Positions 42,816 through 51,951 of a stretch of 64,000 nt of DNA are shown here, one piece after another (positions within the stretch are counted from its first letter, which is position 1; every line of letters begins with the position of its first letter). The position numbers and the translations under genes are program-made. Below the pieces are notes generated by a model. The model saw nothing but the letters and a program-made list of their open reading frames with translations, was not told where the DNA came from and searched no databases. Source of the stretch: UBA168 sp011055275 (GTDB lineage Archaea > Thermoproteota > Thermoprotei_A > Marsarchaeales > UBA168); assembly GCA_046635845.1 (NCBI GenBank), contig JAQQXN010000002.1; one strand, written 5' to 3'.

Positions 42816-42974
42816 TTGGCGAAGAGCAAACCCTTCTCCAGGAAGGCAAGGCTGGCCAAGGCTAACAGGAGAGCCGAACCAGTGCCCATATGGGTCGTGC
42901 AAAAAACTGCAGGAAAAGTGAGGCGCACGAGAAGGATGCGGAGCTGGAGGAGGAGCCCTCGCCTAAAGCTGTGA
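42816..42974 (+). CDS. rpl39e: Large ribosomal subunit protein L39e (eL39)
   Basis: This 52-aa highly basic protein matches archaeal L39e: AKSKPFSRKARLAKANRRAEPVPIW (first part), then VVQKTAGKVRTRRMRSWRRSPRLKL with the conserved WRR core. It lines the peptide exit tunnel. TTG 42816 follows GGTGA by 5 nt; GTGs at 42804 and 42807 are in frame and possible. It lies 21 nt after the L12 stop, so the two are probably co-transcribed. In many archaea L39e instead neighbours L31e and aIF6. Confidence 0.92.
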   Translation: MAKSKPFSRKARLAKANRRAEPVPIWVVQKTAGKVRRTRRMRSWRRSPRLKL

Positions 42975-43028
42975 TTTTAAGCGTCTGATTTCCAGAAAAT
43001 CCGTTTAAACGCGCGCGTTTTTACAATT

Positions 43029-44378
43029 GTGAAGATCGTTTTTGTTTTGGCGATGATGCTCTTATTCGGCGTGTTTTGCTTTGCCGCCTCGGCTATGAGC
43101 GTGGGGCAGCAGGTGTATGGTATTAGCATGAACATGGAAATAAACCCTGCATCTCAGGACTACCTTATTAACAACATCAATGTTGCTGAGGCTAGCGGCT
43201 ACCGCTACTTCATCCTTGAGATCACGACCCCAGGTGGTGATTCATCTAACATGCTTAACATGATTAGTGCCATTGATAACTACGAGAGTAACTATAATGG
43301 CACTTTCATAGTTTATGGAATTTCCCCAGGGGTTTTTAGCGCTGGCTCCCTGATATCGGAAGCGGCTAACTACATATATCTTCAAAATGGGTCAAGCTTT
43401 GGGGGAGCTTCTCCGATCTTTTCCACGCCGGAGCCAACCTACGTTGTTCAGAAGATAATGGGGGCCTATTCTGAAATGGTGTCATCAGAGGCCGCGCTGC
43501 ATGGCCGCAATGGAACGGCCGCAGGGATGATGGTTTCGGCTAACGTCAACAAAACAGAAGGCGGGTTGACGTACACATGGCAGCAAGCAATATCCTTACA
43601 TGTTGTGAATGGCTACGCTAGCAACTTAACTCAGCTGATATCGATGCTGAAATCCGAGGGGATAATTCCCCCGCAGGCAAGCGTTAACATAGTGGGACCT
43701 AGCCTAGCGGATCAGTTCAGATACGATCTGAGTAACAGCACGCTTGATGCGTTGCTCCTCGACTTGGGTTTCTTCGCGATACTTATTGATCTTTATCATC
43801 CCACCGGAATATTGACGGTAGTAGGTCTCGTTTCATTGGCCCTAGGTCTTTATGGCATGGGGATAGTTGGCGCGTCACCCATAGCCATAATTCTTTTTGC
43901 TATAGCGGGAGCTTTCATGTTTCTGGAGCTCAAAGCTGGGCATGGGTTATTTGCGGCATCAGGCGTCATAATATCGTTGGCTGCCCTCCTCATGCTATAT
44001 GGCGAGGTTGTGATCCCTTCAGTACACGAATCTCCTTCAGCACCCGGGTACTTCTCAAGTCAGCCGGCGTTTACCGTCGTAACGGGAGTGGAGTTTGGGT
44101 TTTTAGCGGCCGCGCTGGGGTTTGCCGTTTTCTACCTCGATAAGGTTAGGCAAGCGTTGAGGGCTAAGCCTAAACTCATCGACAATGAGAGACTGATCGG
44201 GCTCACGGGAAGGGCTTCAGAGGACTTCCGGGATGGAAAGGGCACGGTGATCGTTAGCTCAGAGGAGTGGTCTGCGATTTCCTCTGACGTTATAAAAAAA
44301 GGCGATCGGGTAAGGGTGACTGGTGTAAACGGCATAATCCTTAGGGTGGAAAAGTTAGCGGAGGATTCTGGCGGATAA
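43029..44378 (+). CDS. NfeD-type membrane serine protease (ClpP-class)
   Basis: This 449-aa protein has a signal peptide (1-22), a ClpP-like extracytoplasmic domain (25-230), four to five membrane helices (about 240-370) and a C-terminal NfeD OB-fold (390-445, IGLTGRASEDF ... GDRVRVTGVNGIILRVE). The nucleophile region reads SPGVFSAGSLISEAANYIYL, with a Ser in the expected place. The Lys of the Ser-Lys dyad is not certain (NVNKTEGGL is a candidate). The family cleaves stomatin-like partners; no stomatin gene lies here. The GTG start is about 25 nt after a GTTTAAACGC box. Confidence 0.88.
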   Translation: MKIVFVLAMMLLFGVFCFAASAMSVGQQVYGISMNMEINPASQDYLINNINVAEASGYRYFILEITTPGGDSSNMLNMISAIDNYESNYNGTFIVYGISPGVFSAGSLISEAANYIYLQNGSSFGGASPIFSTPEPTYVVQKIMGAYSEMVSSEAALHGRNGTAAGMMVSANVNKTEGGLTYTWQQAISLHVVNGYASNLTQLISMLKSEGIIPPQASVNIVGPSLADQFRYDLSNSTLDALLLDLGFFAILIDLYHPTGILTVVGLVSLALGLYGMGIVGASPIAIILFAIAGAFMFLELKAGHGLFAASGVIISLAALLMLYGEVVIPSVHESPSAPGYFSSQPAFTVVTGVEFGFLAAALGFAVFYLDKVRQALRAKPKLIDNERLIGLTGRASEDFRDGKGTVIVSSEEWSAISSDVIKKGDRVRVTGVNGIILRVEKLAEDSGG

Positions 44379-44413
44379 CAGCGTTATACTTAATAGCGTG
44401 AGTTATACCTTGA

Positions 44414-45166
44414 ATGATTGAAATGACCCTTGATGTTGAAGACCTTTCCGTCTCAGCAAAAAATGGCAAGGACATACTCAATGGGGTAACTTTCTCTTTA
44501 CCGGACGGCGGAGTTCACGTTATAATGGGGCCAAACGGATCGGGCAAGTCTACTCTTGCACTGACCTTAGCTGGTTCCCCTGACTTCGTGGTGAAATCTG
44601 GAAAAATCGAGTTCGACGGGGTTGACCTACTTTCTTTAGGGGCTGACGAGAGAGCGAAGAAGGGCCTTTTCTTGGCATTTCAGAAGCAGGTGGAGATACC
44701 TGGGGTCCCGTTAAAGGATATGATATGGGAGGCGTATAGGGTTCGCTGGAGTGGTCCTGGTAGGCCGTCCATAATAGATTTCAGGAAGAAGTTGTCCGCA
44801 ACAGCCAGCATGTTGTCATTCCCTGAGACTTTTTTGGAGCGTGGGGTCAATGAGGGATTTTCAGGGGGAGAGGGAAAGAAATCCGAGGTGCTGCAGATGC
44901 TCATGCTTCAGCCGAAGCTCGCCATACTCGACGAGGTGGATTCAGGCCTTGACGTTGATTCTTTAAGGGTGGTAGCGGATGCCATAAAGAGGTTTGTGGA
45001 AGACGGGCATTCTGCTTTGATAATCACGCATCACTTTGATCTGCTAAATTACATCGAACCCGACGTCGTTTACGTCATGAAAGGCGGGAAAATAGTTGAC
45101 GAGGGCGATATTACCTTGGCCAGGATAATTGAAAGAGAAGGATATTCGAGATGGGGAGGCGAGTAG
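44414..45166 (+). CDS. sufC: Fe-S cluster assembly ATPase SufC
   Basis: This 250-aa ABC ATPase has Walker A GPNGSGKST, the signature FSGGEGKKSE and Walker B LAILDEVDSGLDVDS, all characteristic of SufC. It drives cluster assembly on SufBD. ATG 44414 follows a TTATACTTAATAGC stretch by about 20-26 nt. It leads the operon sufC-B-D-S-U. Confidence 0.96.
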   Translation: MIEMTLDVEDLSVSAKNGKDILNGVTFSLPDGGVHVIMGPNGSGKSTLALTLAGSPDFVVKSGKIEFDGVDLLSLGADERAKKGLFLAFQKQVEIPGVPLKDMIWEAYRVRWSGPGRPSIIDFRKKLSATASMLSFPETFLERGVNEGFSGGEGKKSEVLQMLMLQPKLAILDEVDSGLDVDSLRVVADAIKRFVEDGHSALIITHHFDLLNYIEPDVVYVMKGGKIVDEGDITLARIIEREGYSRWGGE

Positions 45167-46511
45167 GCTGGAAGGGATCACTGAGCTAAAGCACATTAAC
45201 GAGGAAGTAGTTACGGCTCTCTCTAGAGAAAAAGGAGAGCCGGATTGGATGTTGAAGAAGAGGCTTTACTCCCTTTCGGTATTTGAGAGCAAGCCTATGC
45301 CGACCTGGGGTGTCGATCTCAGTGGGCTGGAGCTTGATGACCTCGCCTATTACGTTAAGCCCAGCGTGGAAAAAGCCAGCAGCTTAAGCGATCTTCCCGC
45401 TGACCTCAAGAAAACGTTTGATGCCTTAGGCATACCCGAGGCCGAGAGGAACTTCTTGGCTGGAAACGGCATAATGTACCAATCAGAGGTGATCTACGAG
45501 CGGATGAAAGATCAGGCGGCAAAGCAGGGCGTTATCTTCATGAGTATGGACGAGGCGGTTAAGAGGTATCCTGACATTATCCAAAAGTACTTCATGACGC
45601 GCTGCGTTCCTCCTACTTATCACAAGTTCGCCGCGCTCAACGGAGCCATATGGAGCGGCGGCACCTTCCTCTACGTCCCCAAGGGAGTTAAGGTGAGCAT
45701 GCCAGTGCAGGTATATTACTTGGTCGATCACCCCTCCATGGGCCAGTTCGAGCACACGATCATAATCGCCGAGGACGATGCCTCCGTGGAGTACATAGAG
45801 GGATGTTCTGCGCCAATGTACGTCAAAGGAGGTCTTCACGCGGGAGTTGTCGAGGTATTTGTGGGAAGGAATGCCCGCGTAAGGGTAACTACGATACAGA
45901 ACTGGAGCAAGAACATGTATAATTTGGGTACCAAGAGGGCCATTGTGGAAGAGGGGGGAAAGATGGAGTGGGTCGAGGCATCTTTGGGGAGCAGGGTCAC
46001 AATGCTCTATCCAGCGAGCGTGCTAGCTGGAAGGGGAGCAAGGGCAGAGCACTTCTACGTTTCCATGGCCGGAAGTGGACAGGTCCTTGAGGCGGGGGCA
46101 AAAGTGGCTCATGCCGCTCCTGACACGTCTGCCTACGTCCTATCTCGCAGCATAAGCAAGGGAAGCGGAAGGGCGATATACCGGGGAGAGGTAAAGGTTA
46201 ACCCAGGTGCGATGGGTAGTCGTAACTCGGTAAAATGCGATTCGCTCCTCATAAGCGATGATAGCTCTACGGCCACTTTCCCGACCGAAGAGGTCTACGA
46301 ATCTGATGCAGACGTTTCCCATGAGGCAACCGCGGGAAGGATAGCCGAAGAACAGCTCTTCTACCTCATGAGCAGGGGCTTCTCAGAGGAGGAGGCAAGG
46401 GGATTGATAGTCAGGGGATTCATGGAGCCTGTGACCAAGAAGATACCTTTAGAATACGCCGTTGAGTTCAATAAGATAGTCGAAACGGAAGTTAAAAATG
46501 AGGTGGCGTGA
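45129..46511 (+). CDS. sufB: Fe-S cluster assembly scaffold SufB
   Basis: This scaffold protein is about 460 aa. EKGEPDWMLKKRLYSL, CVPPTYHKFAALNGAIWSGGTF, NWSKNMYNLGTKRA and HEATAGRIAEEQLFYLMSRG are SufB blocks. The start is uncertain. The only standard start before the conserved N-terminus is TTG 45129, which overlaps sufC by 38 nt without a Shine-Dalgarno site. A CTG at 45168 sits just after GGGGAGGCGAG and could be used as a rare start. Confidence 0.94.
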   Translation: MKEKDIRDGEASRLEGITELKHINEEVVTALSREKGEPDWMLKKRLYSLSVFESKPMPTWGVDLSGLELDDLAYYVKPSVEKASSLSDLPADLKKTFDALGIPEAERNFLAGNGIMYQSEVIYERMKDQAAKQGVIFMSMDEAVKRYPDIIQKYFMTRCVPPTYHKFAALNGAIWSGGTFLYVPKGVKVSMPVQVYYLVDHPSMGQFEHTIIIAEDDASVEYIEGCSAPMYVKGGLHAGVVEVFVGRNARVRVTTIQNWSKNMYNLGTKRAIVEEGGKMEWVEASLGSRVTMLYPASVLAGRGARAEHFYVSMAGSGQVLEAGAKVAHAAPDTSAYVLSRSISKGSGRAIYRGEVKVNPGAMGSRNSVKCDSLLISDDSSTATFPTEEVYESDADVSHEATAGRIAEEQLFYLMSRGFSEEEARGLIVRGFMEPVTKKIPLEYAVEFNKIVETEVKNEVA

Positions 46512-47630
46512 TTGACTGAATATGATGGATTTAGGCTCATGGCGGAAGATCGCTACAGGTCCCTATCTCCCTTGAAGTGGAAGGAGATGAAGGATGGCAG
46601 GCTAATATACAGGGAAGAACTAAAATACTCTGATTTCGGTATGGATTTTCCGGAGGGATTTGAGACTCCCGATGAGGGGGGATTTCAGGTAAAGGGAGAA
46701 GGTGATTTTGAGGCGGCGCCGCTCTTAAGCAGGGTCCATGATGGTTGGGTAGCCCAACAGCTTCAACGCTTATCCGAAGACAAGGTTGAACTGCTTTCGC
46801 TGGCTGGATGGAAACACGGTTACGTCATTGACGTCAAGAACGGTGAGTCAGCTGTTCTTAAGATATCTTTAGTTGACAGGCTGCCATTCAGGCTTGTTTT
46901 CAAGGTGGGAAAGGGCTCATCGCTTAGCGCTACGGTAGTCACCCCTTTGGGTATCCTGCACGAAAAAAGCACGAAGCTTGTGGCATCCCGCATCGATGTT
47001 GTGTGTGAGCCCGGATCTACTGTGGACCTTGCCTACAAGGCAGGCTCATCACCAGTTGAGTTTACAGGTTTCAGCGCAGATCTCGGGGCTAGTTCATCGT
47101 TAAAGCTGGATGCCCTGCACTTAGCTGGGAGTTACGGCAGGCACTTTGGTGAGGTGGTCGTTGGAGAGGGTGCTAGTTTAAGCGCGAGGGTCGCGGAGCT
47201 CATTCCTAAATCATCTTTTGGAGATTCCATGTTTAACGTCAGGCATGCCTCTCGGTCAGAAAGCGAAGTTGACATGAGGGCCGCGGTACTTGGCAAAGGG
47301 GTGATAAGGGGGCTGACCAGCATACCTAAGGACGCCATTGGGAGCAAAGCAAACTTGCAGGAAAGGGTGATAATGATAGGCAAGGAGGCCAAAGCCATAA
47401 CTTCTCCCTCGCTTGACATATACGAAAAAGAAGTGCAAGCAAGGCATGGCTCTTGGTCTGGAAGAATCGGAGATAAGGAACTGTTTTACCTTGAGAGCAG
47501 AGGACTAAGCGAAAAAGAGGCCGTCTCGCTTTTGATAAGGGGTTTCCTATCGCCCTTCGAAAGGATCGTGCCTCTTGAAGAGGTTTTGGAGGAGATCGTA
47601 CTTGGTCGAGAGTTCGGAGCTTGTACATAG
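46512..47630 (+). CDS. sufD: Fe-S cluster assembly protein SufD
   Basis: This 372-aa protein is a SufB paralogue. The N-terminal half is weakly conserved, and the C-terminal beta-helix ends in the family block KELFYLESRGLSEKEAVSLLIRGFLSPF. The sequence RHGSWSGRI carries the His typical of SufD. The TTG start is directly after the sufB stop, with AGGTGGCG upstream. It forms the SufBC2D complex with its neighbours. Confidence 0.92.
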   Translation: MTEYDGFRLMAEDRYRSLSPLKWKEMKDGRLIYREELKYSDFGMDFPEGFETPDEGGFQVKGEGDFEAAPLLSRVHDGWVAQQLQRLSEDKVELLSLAGWKHGYVIDVKNGESAVLKISLVDRLPFRLVFKVGKGSSLSATVVTPLGILHEKSTKLVASRIDVVCEPGSTVDLAYKAGSSPVEFTGFSADLGASSSLKLDALHLAGSYGRHFGEVVVGEGASLSARVAELIPKSSFGDSMFNVRHASRSESEVDMRAAVLGKGVIRGLTSIPKDAIGSKANLQERVIMIGKEAKAITSPSLDIYEKEVQARHGSWSGRIGDKELFYLESRGLSEKEAVSLLIRGFLSPFERIVPLEEVLEEIVLGREFGACT

Positions 47631-48840
47631 GATAAGGCACGATTTTCCAATTCTTTCGAGGCTTGAAAACGGGAAGAGGCTTGTTTACCTTGACAGCGCT
47701 GCTACTAGCCAGCGCCTGGTGCAGGTGATAAATGCCGTGAAGCACTTTTACGAACAGATGAACTCAAACGTACATAGGGGCCTTTACGAGATGAGCGAGG
47801 AGGCAACGCAGGCATACGAGGATGCCAGGTCAAATATAGCCTCTTTTGTTGGTGCCAAACCCGAAGAGCTGGTTTTCACCAGAAACGCTACCGAAGCCCT
47901 GAACTTGGTTGCTTATTCGTGGGGAAGGGCCAACGTAAGGGAGGGTGACGTCATAGTAACGACGGAAATGGAACATCATAGCAACTTCTTGCCCTGGAAG
48001 TTGCTGGCCACGGAGAAGAACGCTAAGTTGGAAGTGGTGAGGATTACCGATGAAGGCCTGTTGGACAAGGGTTGCCTGGAGGAGAAGCTCAAGCTGGGGC
48101 CAAAGATCGTCGCCATAACACATGCCTCTAATGTTCTCGGAACCATCAATGACGCGAAGGCCATAGCCAGAAAGGCAAAGGACGCAGGTGCCGTCTGCGT
48201 TTTGGATGGGGCGCAGAGCGTTCCTCATATGCCAGTTAACGTTAAAGAGATTGGCTGCGATTTTATGGCCTTTTCAGGGCATAAGATGCTGGGGCCGATG
48301 GGAATAGGCGGCCTTTACGGTAGATATGAGTTACTTGAAGATATGCCTCCGTTTTTGACGGGAGGCGAGATGATCAAAGAGGTTCACATAGGAGAAGTTA
48401 ACTGGAACGACGTCCCATATAAATTTGAGGCAGGTACACCAAACGTCGAGGGGGCCATAGGGCTATCGGAGGCCGTTAACTACTTGAGAAACCTGGGCAT
48501 GAACTGGGTTAGGTCTCACGAGAAAGAGCTGACGGCCTACGCTCTTTCCCTTATGGCAAATGAGAGCTCAGTTCACGTTTATGGTCCTCTTGACGCAGAA
48601 AAACGGGGAGGCGTTATCTCGTTTAACATCGACAGCGTGCACGCTCATGACGTTGCTCAAATACTTGACACCGAGGGAATTACCATAAGGTCGGGCCATC
48701 ACTGTGCAATGCCCATCATGGATAGGTACGGCATACCGGCTGCTGCCAGGGCCAGCTTCTACATCTATAACGACAAAGAGGATGTTGAAGCCTTGATTCA
48801 GGGTATAAAGAAAGTAAAGAGGGTGTTCTCCGTTGAGTGA
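47602..48840 (+). CDS. sufS: Cysteine desulfurase SufS
   Basis: This 412-aa PLP enzyme releases sulfur from cysteine as a persulfide. Visible blocks are YLDSAATSQRL, FTRNATEALNLVAYSWG, EMEHHSNFLPW, DGAQSVPHMP, AFSGHKMLGPMGIGGLYG (PLP Lys) and RSGHHCAMPIM (persulfide Cys). The frame is open from 47575, but TTG 47602 follows GGAGGAG by 7 nt and fits the family N-terminus. It overlaps sufD by 29 nt and sufU by 8 nt. Confidence 0.94.
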   Translation: MVESSELVHRIRHDFPILSRLENGKRLVYLDSAATSQRLVQVINAVKHFYEQMNSNVHRGLYEMSEEATQAYEDARSNIASFVGAKPEELVFTRNATEALNLVAYSWGRANVREGDVIVTTEMEHHSNFLPWKLLATEKNAKLEVVRITDEGLLDKGCLEEKLKLGPKIVAITHASNVLGTINDAKAIARKAKDAGAVCVLDGAQSVPHMPVNVKEIGCDFMAFSGHKMLGPMGIGGLYGRYELLEDMPPFLTGGEMIKEVHIGEVNWNDVPYKFEAGTPNVEGAIGLSEAVNYLRNLGMNWVRSHEKELTAYALSLMANESSVHVYGPLDAEKRGGVISFNIDSVHAHDVAQILDTEGITIRSGHHCAMPIMDRYGIPAAARASFYIYNDKEDVEALIQGIKKVKRVFSVE

Positions 48841-49216
48841 TGACCTCTATAGAGAGCTCATACTTGACCACTACAGGCATCCAAGTAACTTTGGGCATCT
48901 TAAGGACGCGACGGGAAAGTACCGTGATTCAAACAGCAATTGCGGCGACGTAATACAGATGGAGGTTCGCGTTAAGGACGGAAAGATCGATGACGTCATG
49001 TTTACAGGAGTAGGATGTGCAGTTTGCATAGCGTCGGCGTCACTTTTAACGGAAAACGTGAAGGGAAAAACCGTAGAAAAGGTTCTTGAGATGGGCGAGC
49101 CGGATGTGCTTGGACTTTTAGGCCTTAAGAGCATAACACCGGAAAGGGGAAAGTGTGCGATGTTACCGCTTAAGGTGCTTAAGATGAGCTTGCTCCAGGG
49201 ACAAAAGCAAGCTTAA
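48833..49216 (+). CDS. sufU: SufU/IscU-like Fe-S scaffold or sulfur acceptor
   Basis: This 127-aa protein has ILDHYRHPSNFG at the N-terminus and metal ligands in NSNCGD (Cys37, Asp39), GVGCAVCIASAS (Cys62) and GKCAML (Cys108). It is smaller than bacterial SufU and has no IscU HPPVK-type His motif. It likely accepts sulfur from SufS. The TTG start lies inside the sufS end, indicating translational coupling. Confidence 0.92.
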   Translation: MSDDLYRELILDHYRHPSNFGHLKDATGKYRDSNSNCGDVIQMEVRVKDGKIDDVMFTGVGCAVCIASASLLTENVKGKTVEKVLEMGEPDVLGLLGLKSITPERGKCAMLPLKVLKMSLLQGQKQA

Positions 49217-49238
49217 GGGTTGCCATCTCTTTAGGGTT

Positions 49239-51935
49239 ATGGACGCCATAGATCCCTCTGAGTTTGAGCTTAGGACGCTTAAGGAAAGGGGTTTCGTTAG
49301 GAAGAAGTGCAAGGTTTGTGGGACGTATTTCTGGACAAAGGATCCGAAAAGGGAAACGTGTGGCGAGGCCCCTTGCGATCCTTACACTTTCATGGGGGGT
49401 AACAAGTTCAACAGGTCCATGAACGTCAGGGAAATGAGGCAATATTTTTTGAAGTTTTTTGAAGATAGGGGGCACACGATCATAGCCCCTAGGCCTGTAG
49501 TTGCCCGCTGGCGGGACGACCTTTACCTAACCAGCGCTAGCATAGTCCTTTTTCAACCATACGTCACAACAGGTCTTATACCTCCTCCTGCGAATCCGCT
49601 TGTTGTCTCTCAACCATGCATAAGGTTTGTGGACGTCGATCGTGTTGGGTTGACCGCTGGTAGGCACCTTACAATTTTCGAGATGGGAGGAGCGCACGCT
49701 TTCAACCGCCAGGATGACTGGAAATACTGGAAGGATGAAACCGTAGCATATGGTCTGGACTTCTTAGAATCTCTGGGAGTTAGCGAAGATGAAATAACGC
49801 TTAAGGAGGACTTCTGGGAAGGCGGAGGAAACGCGGGTCCTGCTTTCGAGGTGATTTACGGCGGTCTTGAGCTGGAGACACTGGTCTTCATGAAGTTCGT
49901 GGAGTCTAACGGGAAGTACGTTGAGATGCCTATGAAGATAGTTGATACGGGATATGGAATAGAGCGGTTCTCTTGGGTATCTCAGGGTACGCCCACGGCA
50001 TTTGAGGCGATATTCCCCAACCTGATAGGGGTGTTTGCCGATAAAGCTGGCCTTACGTTGCCATCAAGCGAAACGCTCGCGATGATGACACGGGCTTCGA
50101 TTTACGGGTTAGGCGATCCTTCGGTAGCTGACTCGCTTATGGCCAAGGCCATGGGCATGAGTAGCGAAGACTACGCTAAGCAGATAAAACCCTACCAATA
50201 CCTAGGTGGGCTTTTGGATCACACGAAGACCATAGCTTTCCTGCTGGCTGACGGCGTCATTCCATCAAATGCTGGGGAGGGATACCTTGCTCGGCTAATA
50301 TTGAGAAGGGCGCTAAGGCTGAAGATGTTGTTATCGATGAAGGTCCCTCTGGAGGAGCTCGTAGCATTGCAGATCAAGGAGTGGTCACCGGACTTCCCGA
50401 ACCTTCTGAATGAACAGGACCGCGTGCTCGAGCTAGTTAGCATGGAGGAAGAGAAGTACGACGACACGCTAAAGAAGGGACTGGGCGTGCTTGAGAGAAA
50501 GATCGCAAGCGTTGGCACGGTAAACGAGGACACGTTGATGAAGCTATATGATTCATACGGTGTGCCGATTGAGTTGATAACCAAGGCGCTTTCAGAAAAG
50601 GGGATGCAGGTAAGCGTGCCTGCGGATTTTTACTCAAGACTTGCCGCGCTTCACGCCTCCGCTCCAAGGGGAAGGCTTGGCGAGAAAAGTAGGAGGACGG
50701 TGCCGCACGAAGATGCTTTCGTGGGCATGCCAGAAACAAGACCCCTATATTACGAGCGGGATGCTCCCGAGTTCAGCGGCAGGGTTCAGCGTTATGAGAA
50801 ATTTCCCGACGGAGAGTACATCGTTCTCGATCAAACGGCCTTCTATCCAGAAGGGGGTGGCCAGCCCTCGGATACAGGAGAACTTCTGTGGGACGGAGGA
50901 AAGGCCAGAGTGAACAGGGTCTACAAGACGTCCTCCGGGACCATAGTACATGAGGTGACGATAAATGGGAGCCCTCCAACGCCAGGCATTTTAGCCAAAG
51001 GGCTCGTAGATTGGGAGAGGAGAAAACAGCTTATGCGCGGGCACACCGGTACTCATCTCCTTCTCGCTGCCGCAAGAAAAGTGCTGGGCGATCATATATG
51101 GCAGATGGGAGCTCAAAAAGGAGAAGAAATTAACAGGCTTGACCTCTTGCATTATAAGCCCATATCGAGGGAGCAGATAAGGGAAGTAGAGCGCTTAGCT
51201 AACGGCTGGATAATGGATAACTTATCTGTGGAGAAACTTGAGCTTGAGCGGGACATAGCGGAGGCAGCCTATGGATATCAGATATACCAAGGCGGGGTTG
51301 TCCCCGGCAAAAGGTTAAGGATCGTGAGGATTGATGACGTTGACGCGGAAGCATGTGGAGGGACGCACGTCAAGAGAACGGGAGACATAGGACTGCTTAA
51401 GATCCGCTCCGTTAACAGGATACAGGAATCGGTTTTCAGGTTCGAGTTTTCAGTTGGGTTTGCAGCGCTTAAGTACGTTCAGGATAATGATGAAGCGTTA
51501 TCAAGGGCAGCTCAGATGGTTGAGGGCAATACCGAAACCCTGTTTGAGAAGCTGGGCAAGCTCACTGAAGAGCTGCATAACAATAGAAAGCAAATAGAAT
51601 CACTGAAAAATTCATTGGCGAGGGAATATGCGAGCGGGGCTCAGGAACTTAGCGCGCATGGTTTTAGGGCCAAACTCATAAAGTTAAAAGACGATCTTGA
51701 ACCAAGGGACGTGGCAGTGGAGGCAACAAACCAGTCCGAAGTGGCCATAGTGCTGAGTTCGGACCGCAGGAGGGTGGCCTTGGCCGCTAAGCTCGGAAGC
51801 CCTGCATCGGTTGACTTCGCCCTAGAGCCCCTTAAGAAGGCAGGAGGAAAAGGAGGAGGGAGCGCAAAGCTTTTGGAGTTCGTCTTCGAAAAGCCGATCG
51901 ACGATGAGCTTTTACGCTCCATAGTCGAGAGCTAG
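49239..51935 (+). CDS. alaS: Alanyl-tRNA synthetase (archaeal type)
   Basis: This 898-aa enzyme is of normal length for archaeal AlaRS. The N-terminus carries an archaeal zinc-like segment (CKVCGTYFWTKDP ... CGEAPCDPYTF). The class II core has RFVDVDRVGLTAGRHLTIFEMGG. The editing domain shows HTGTH (about residues 602-606) and CGGTH (about 706-710). The C-terminal C-Ala region contains a coiled coil (LTEELHNNRKQIESLKN). It follows sufU by 22 nt and may share its transcript. Confidence 0.96.
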   Translation: MDAIDPSEFELRTLKERGFVRKKCKVCGTYFWTKDPKRETCGEAPCDPYTFMGGNKFNRSMNVREMRQYFLKFFEDRGHTIIAPRPVVARWRDDLYLTSASIVLFQPYVTTGLIPPPANPLVVSQPCIRFVDVDRVGLTAGRHLTIFEMGGAHAFNRQDDWKYWKDETVAYGLDFLESLGVSEDEITLKEDFWEGGGNAGPAFEVIYGGLELETLVFMKFVESNGKYVEMPMKIVDTGYGIERFSWVSQGTPTAFEAIFPNLIGVFADKAGLTLPSSETLAMMTRASIYGLGDPSVADSLMAKAMGMSSEDYAKQIKPYQYLGGLLDHTKTIAFLLADGVIPSNAGEGYLARLILRRALRLKMLLSMKVPLEELVALQIKEWSPDFPNLLNEQDRVLELVSMEEEKYDDTLKKGLGVLERKIASVGTVNEDTLMKLYDSYGVPIELITKALSEKGMQVSVPADFYSRLAALHASAPRGRLGEKSRRTVPHEDAFVGMPETRPLYYERDAPEFSGRVQRYEKFPDGEYIVLDQTAFYPEGGGQPSDTGELLWDGGKARVNRVYKTSSGTIVHEVTINGSPPTPGILAKGLVDWERRKQLMRGHTGTHLLLAAARKVLGDHIWQMGAQKGEEINRLDLLHYKPISREQIREVERLANGWIMDNLSVEKLELERDIAEAAYGYQIYQGGVVPGKRLRIVRIDDVDAEACGGTHVKRTGDIGLLKIRSVNRIQESVFRFEFSVGFAALKYVQDNDEALSRAAQMVEGNTETLFEKLGKLTEELHNNRKQIESLKNSLAREYASGAQELSAHGFRAKLIKLKDDLEPRDVAVEATNQSEVAIVLSSDRRRVALAAKLGSPASVDFALEPLKKAGGKGGGSAKLLEFVFEKPIDDELLRSIVES

Positions 51936-51951
51936 TACCGGTGCTTGAATT

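Noticed and set aside
43029..44378. A stomatin partner for the NfeD protease
   Set aside because: No stomatin/SPFH-domain gene was found on either side.
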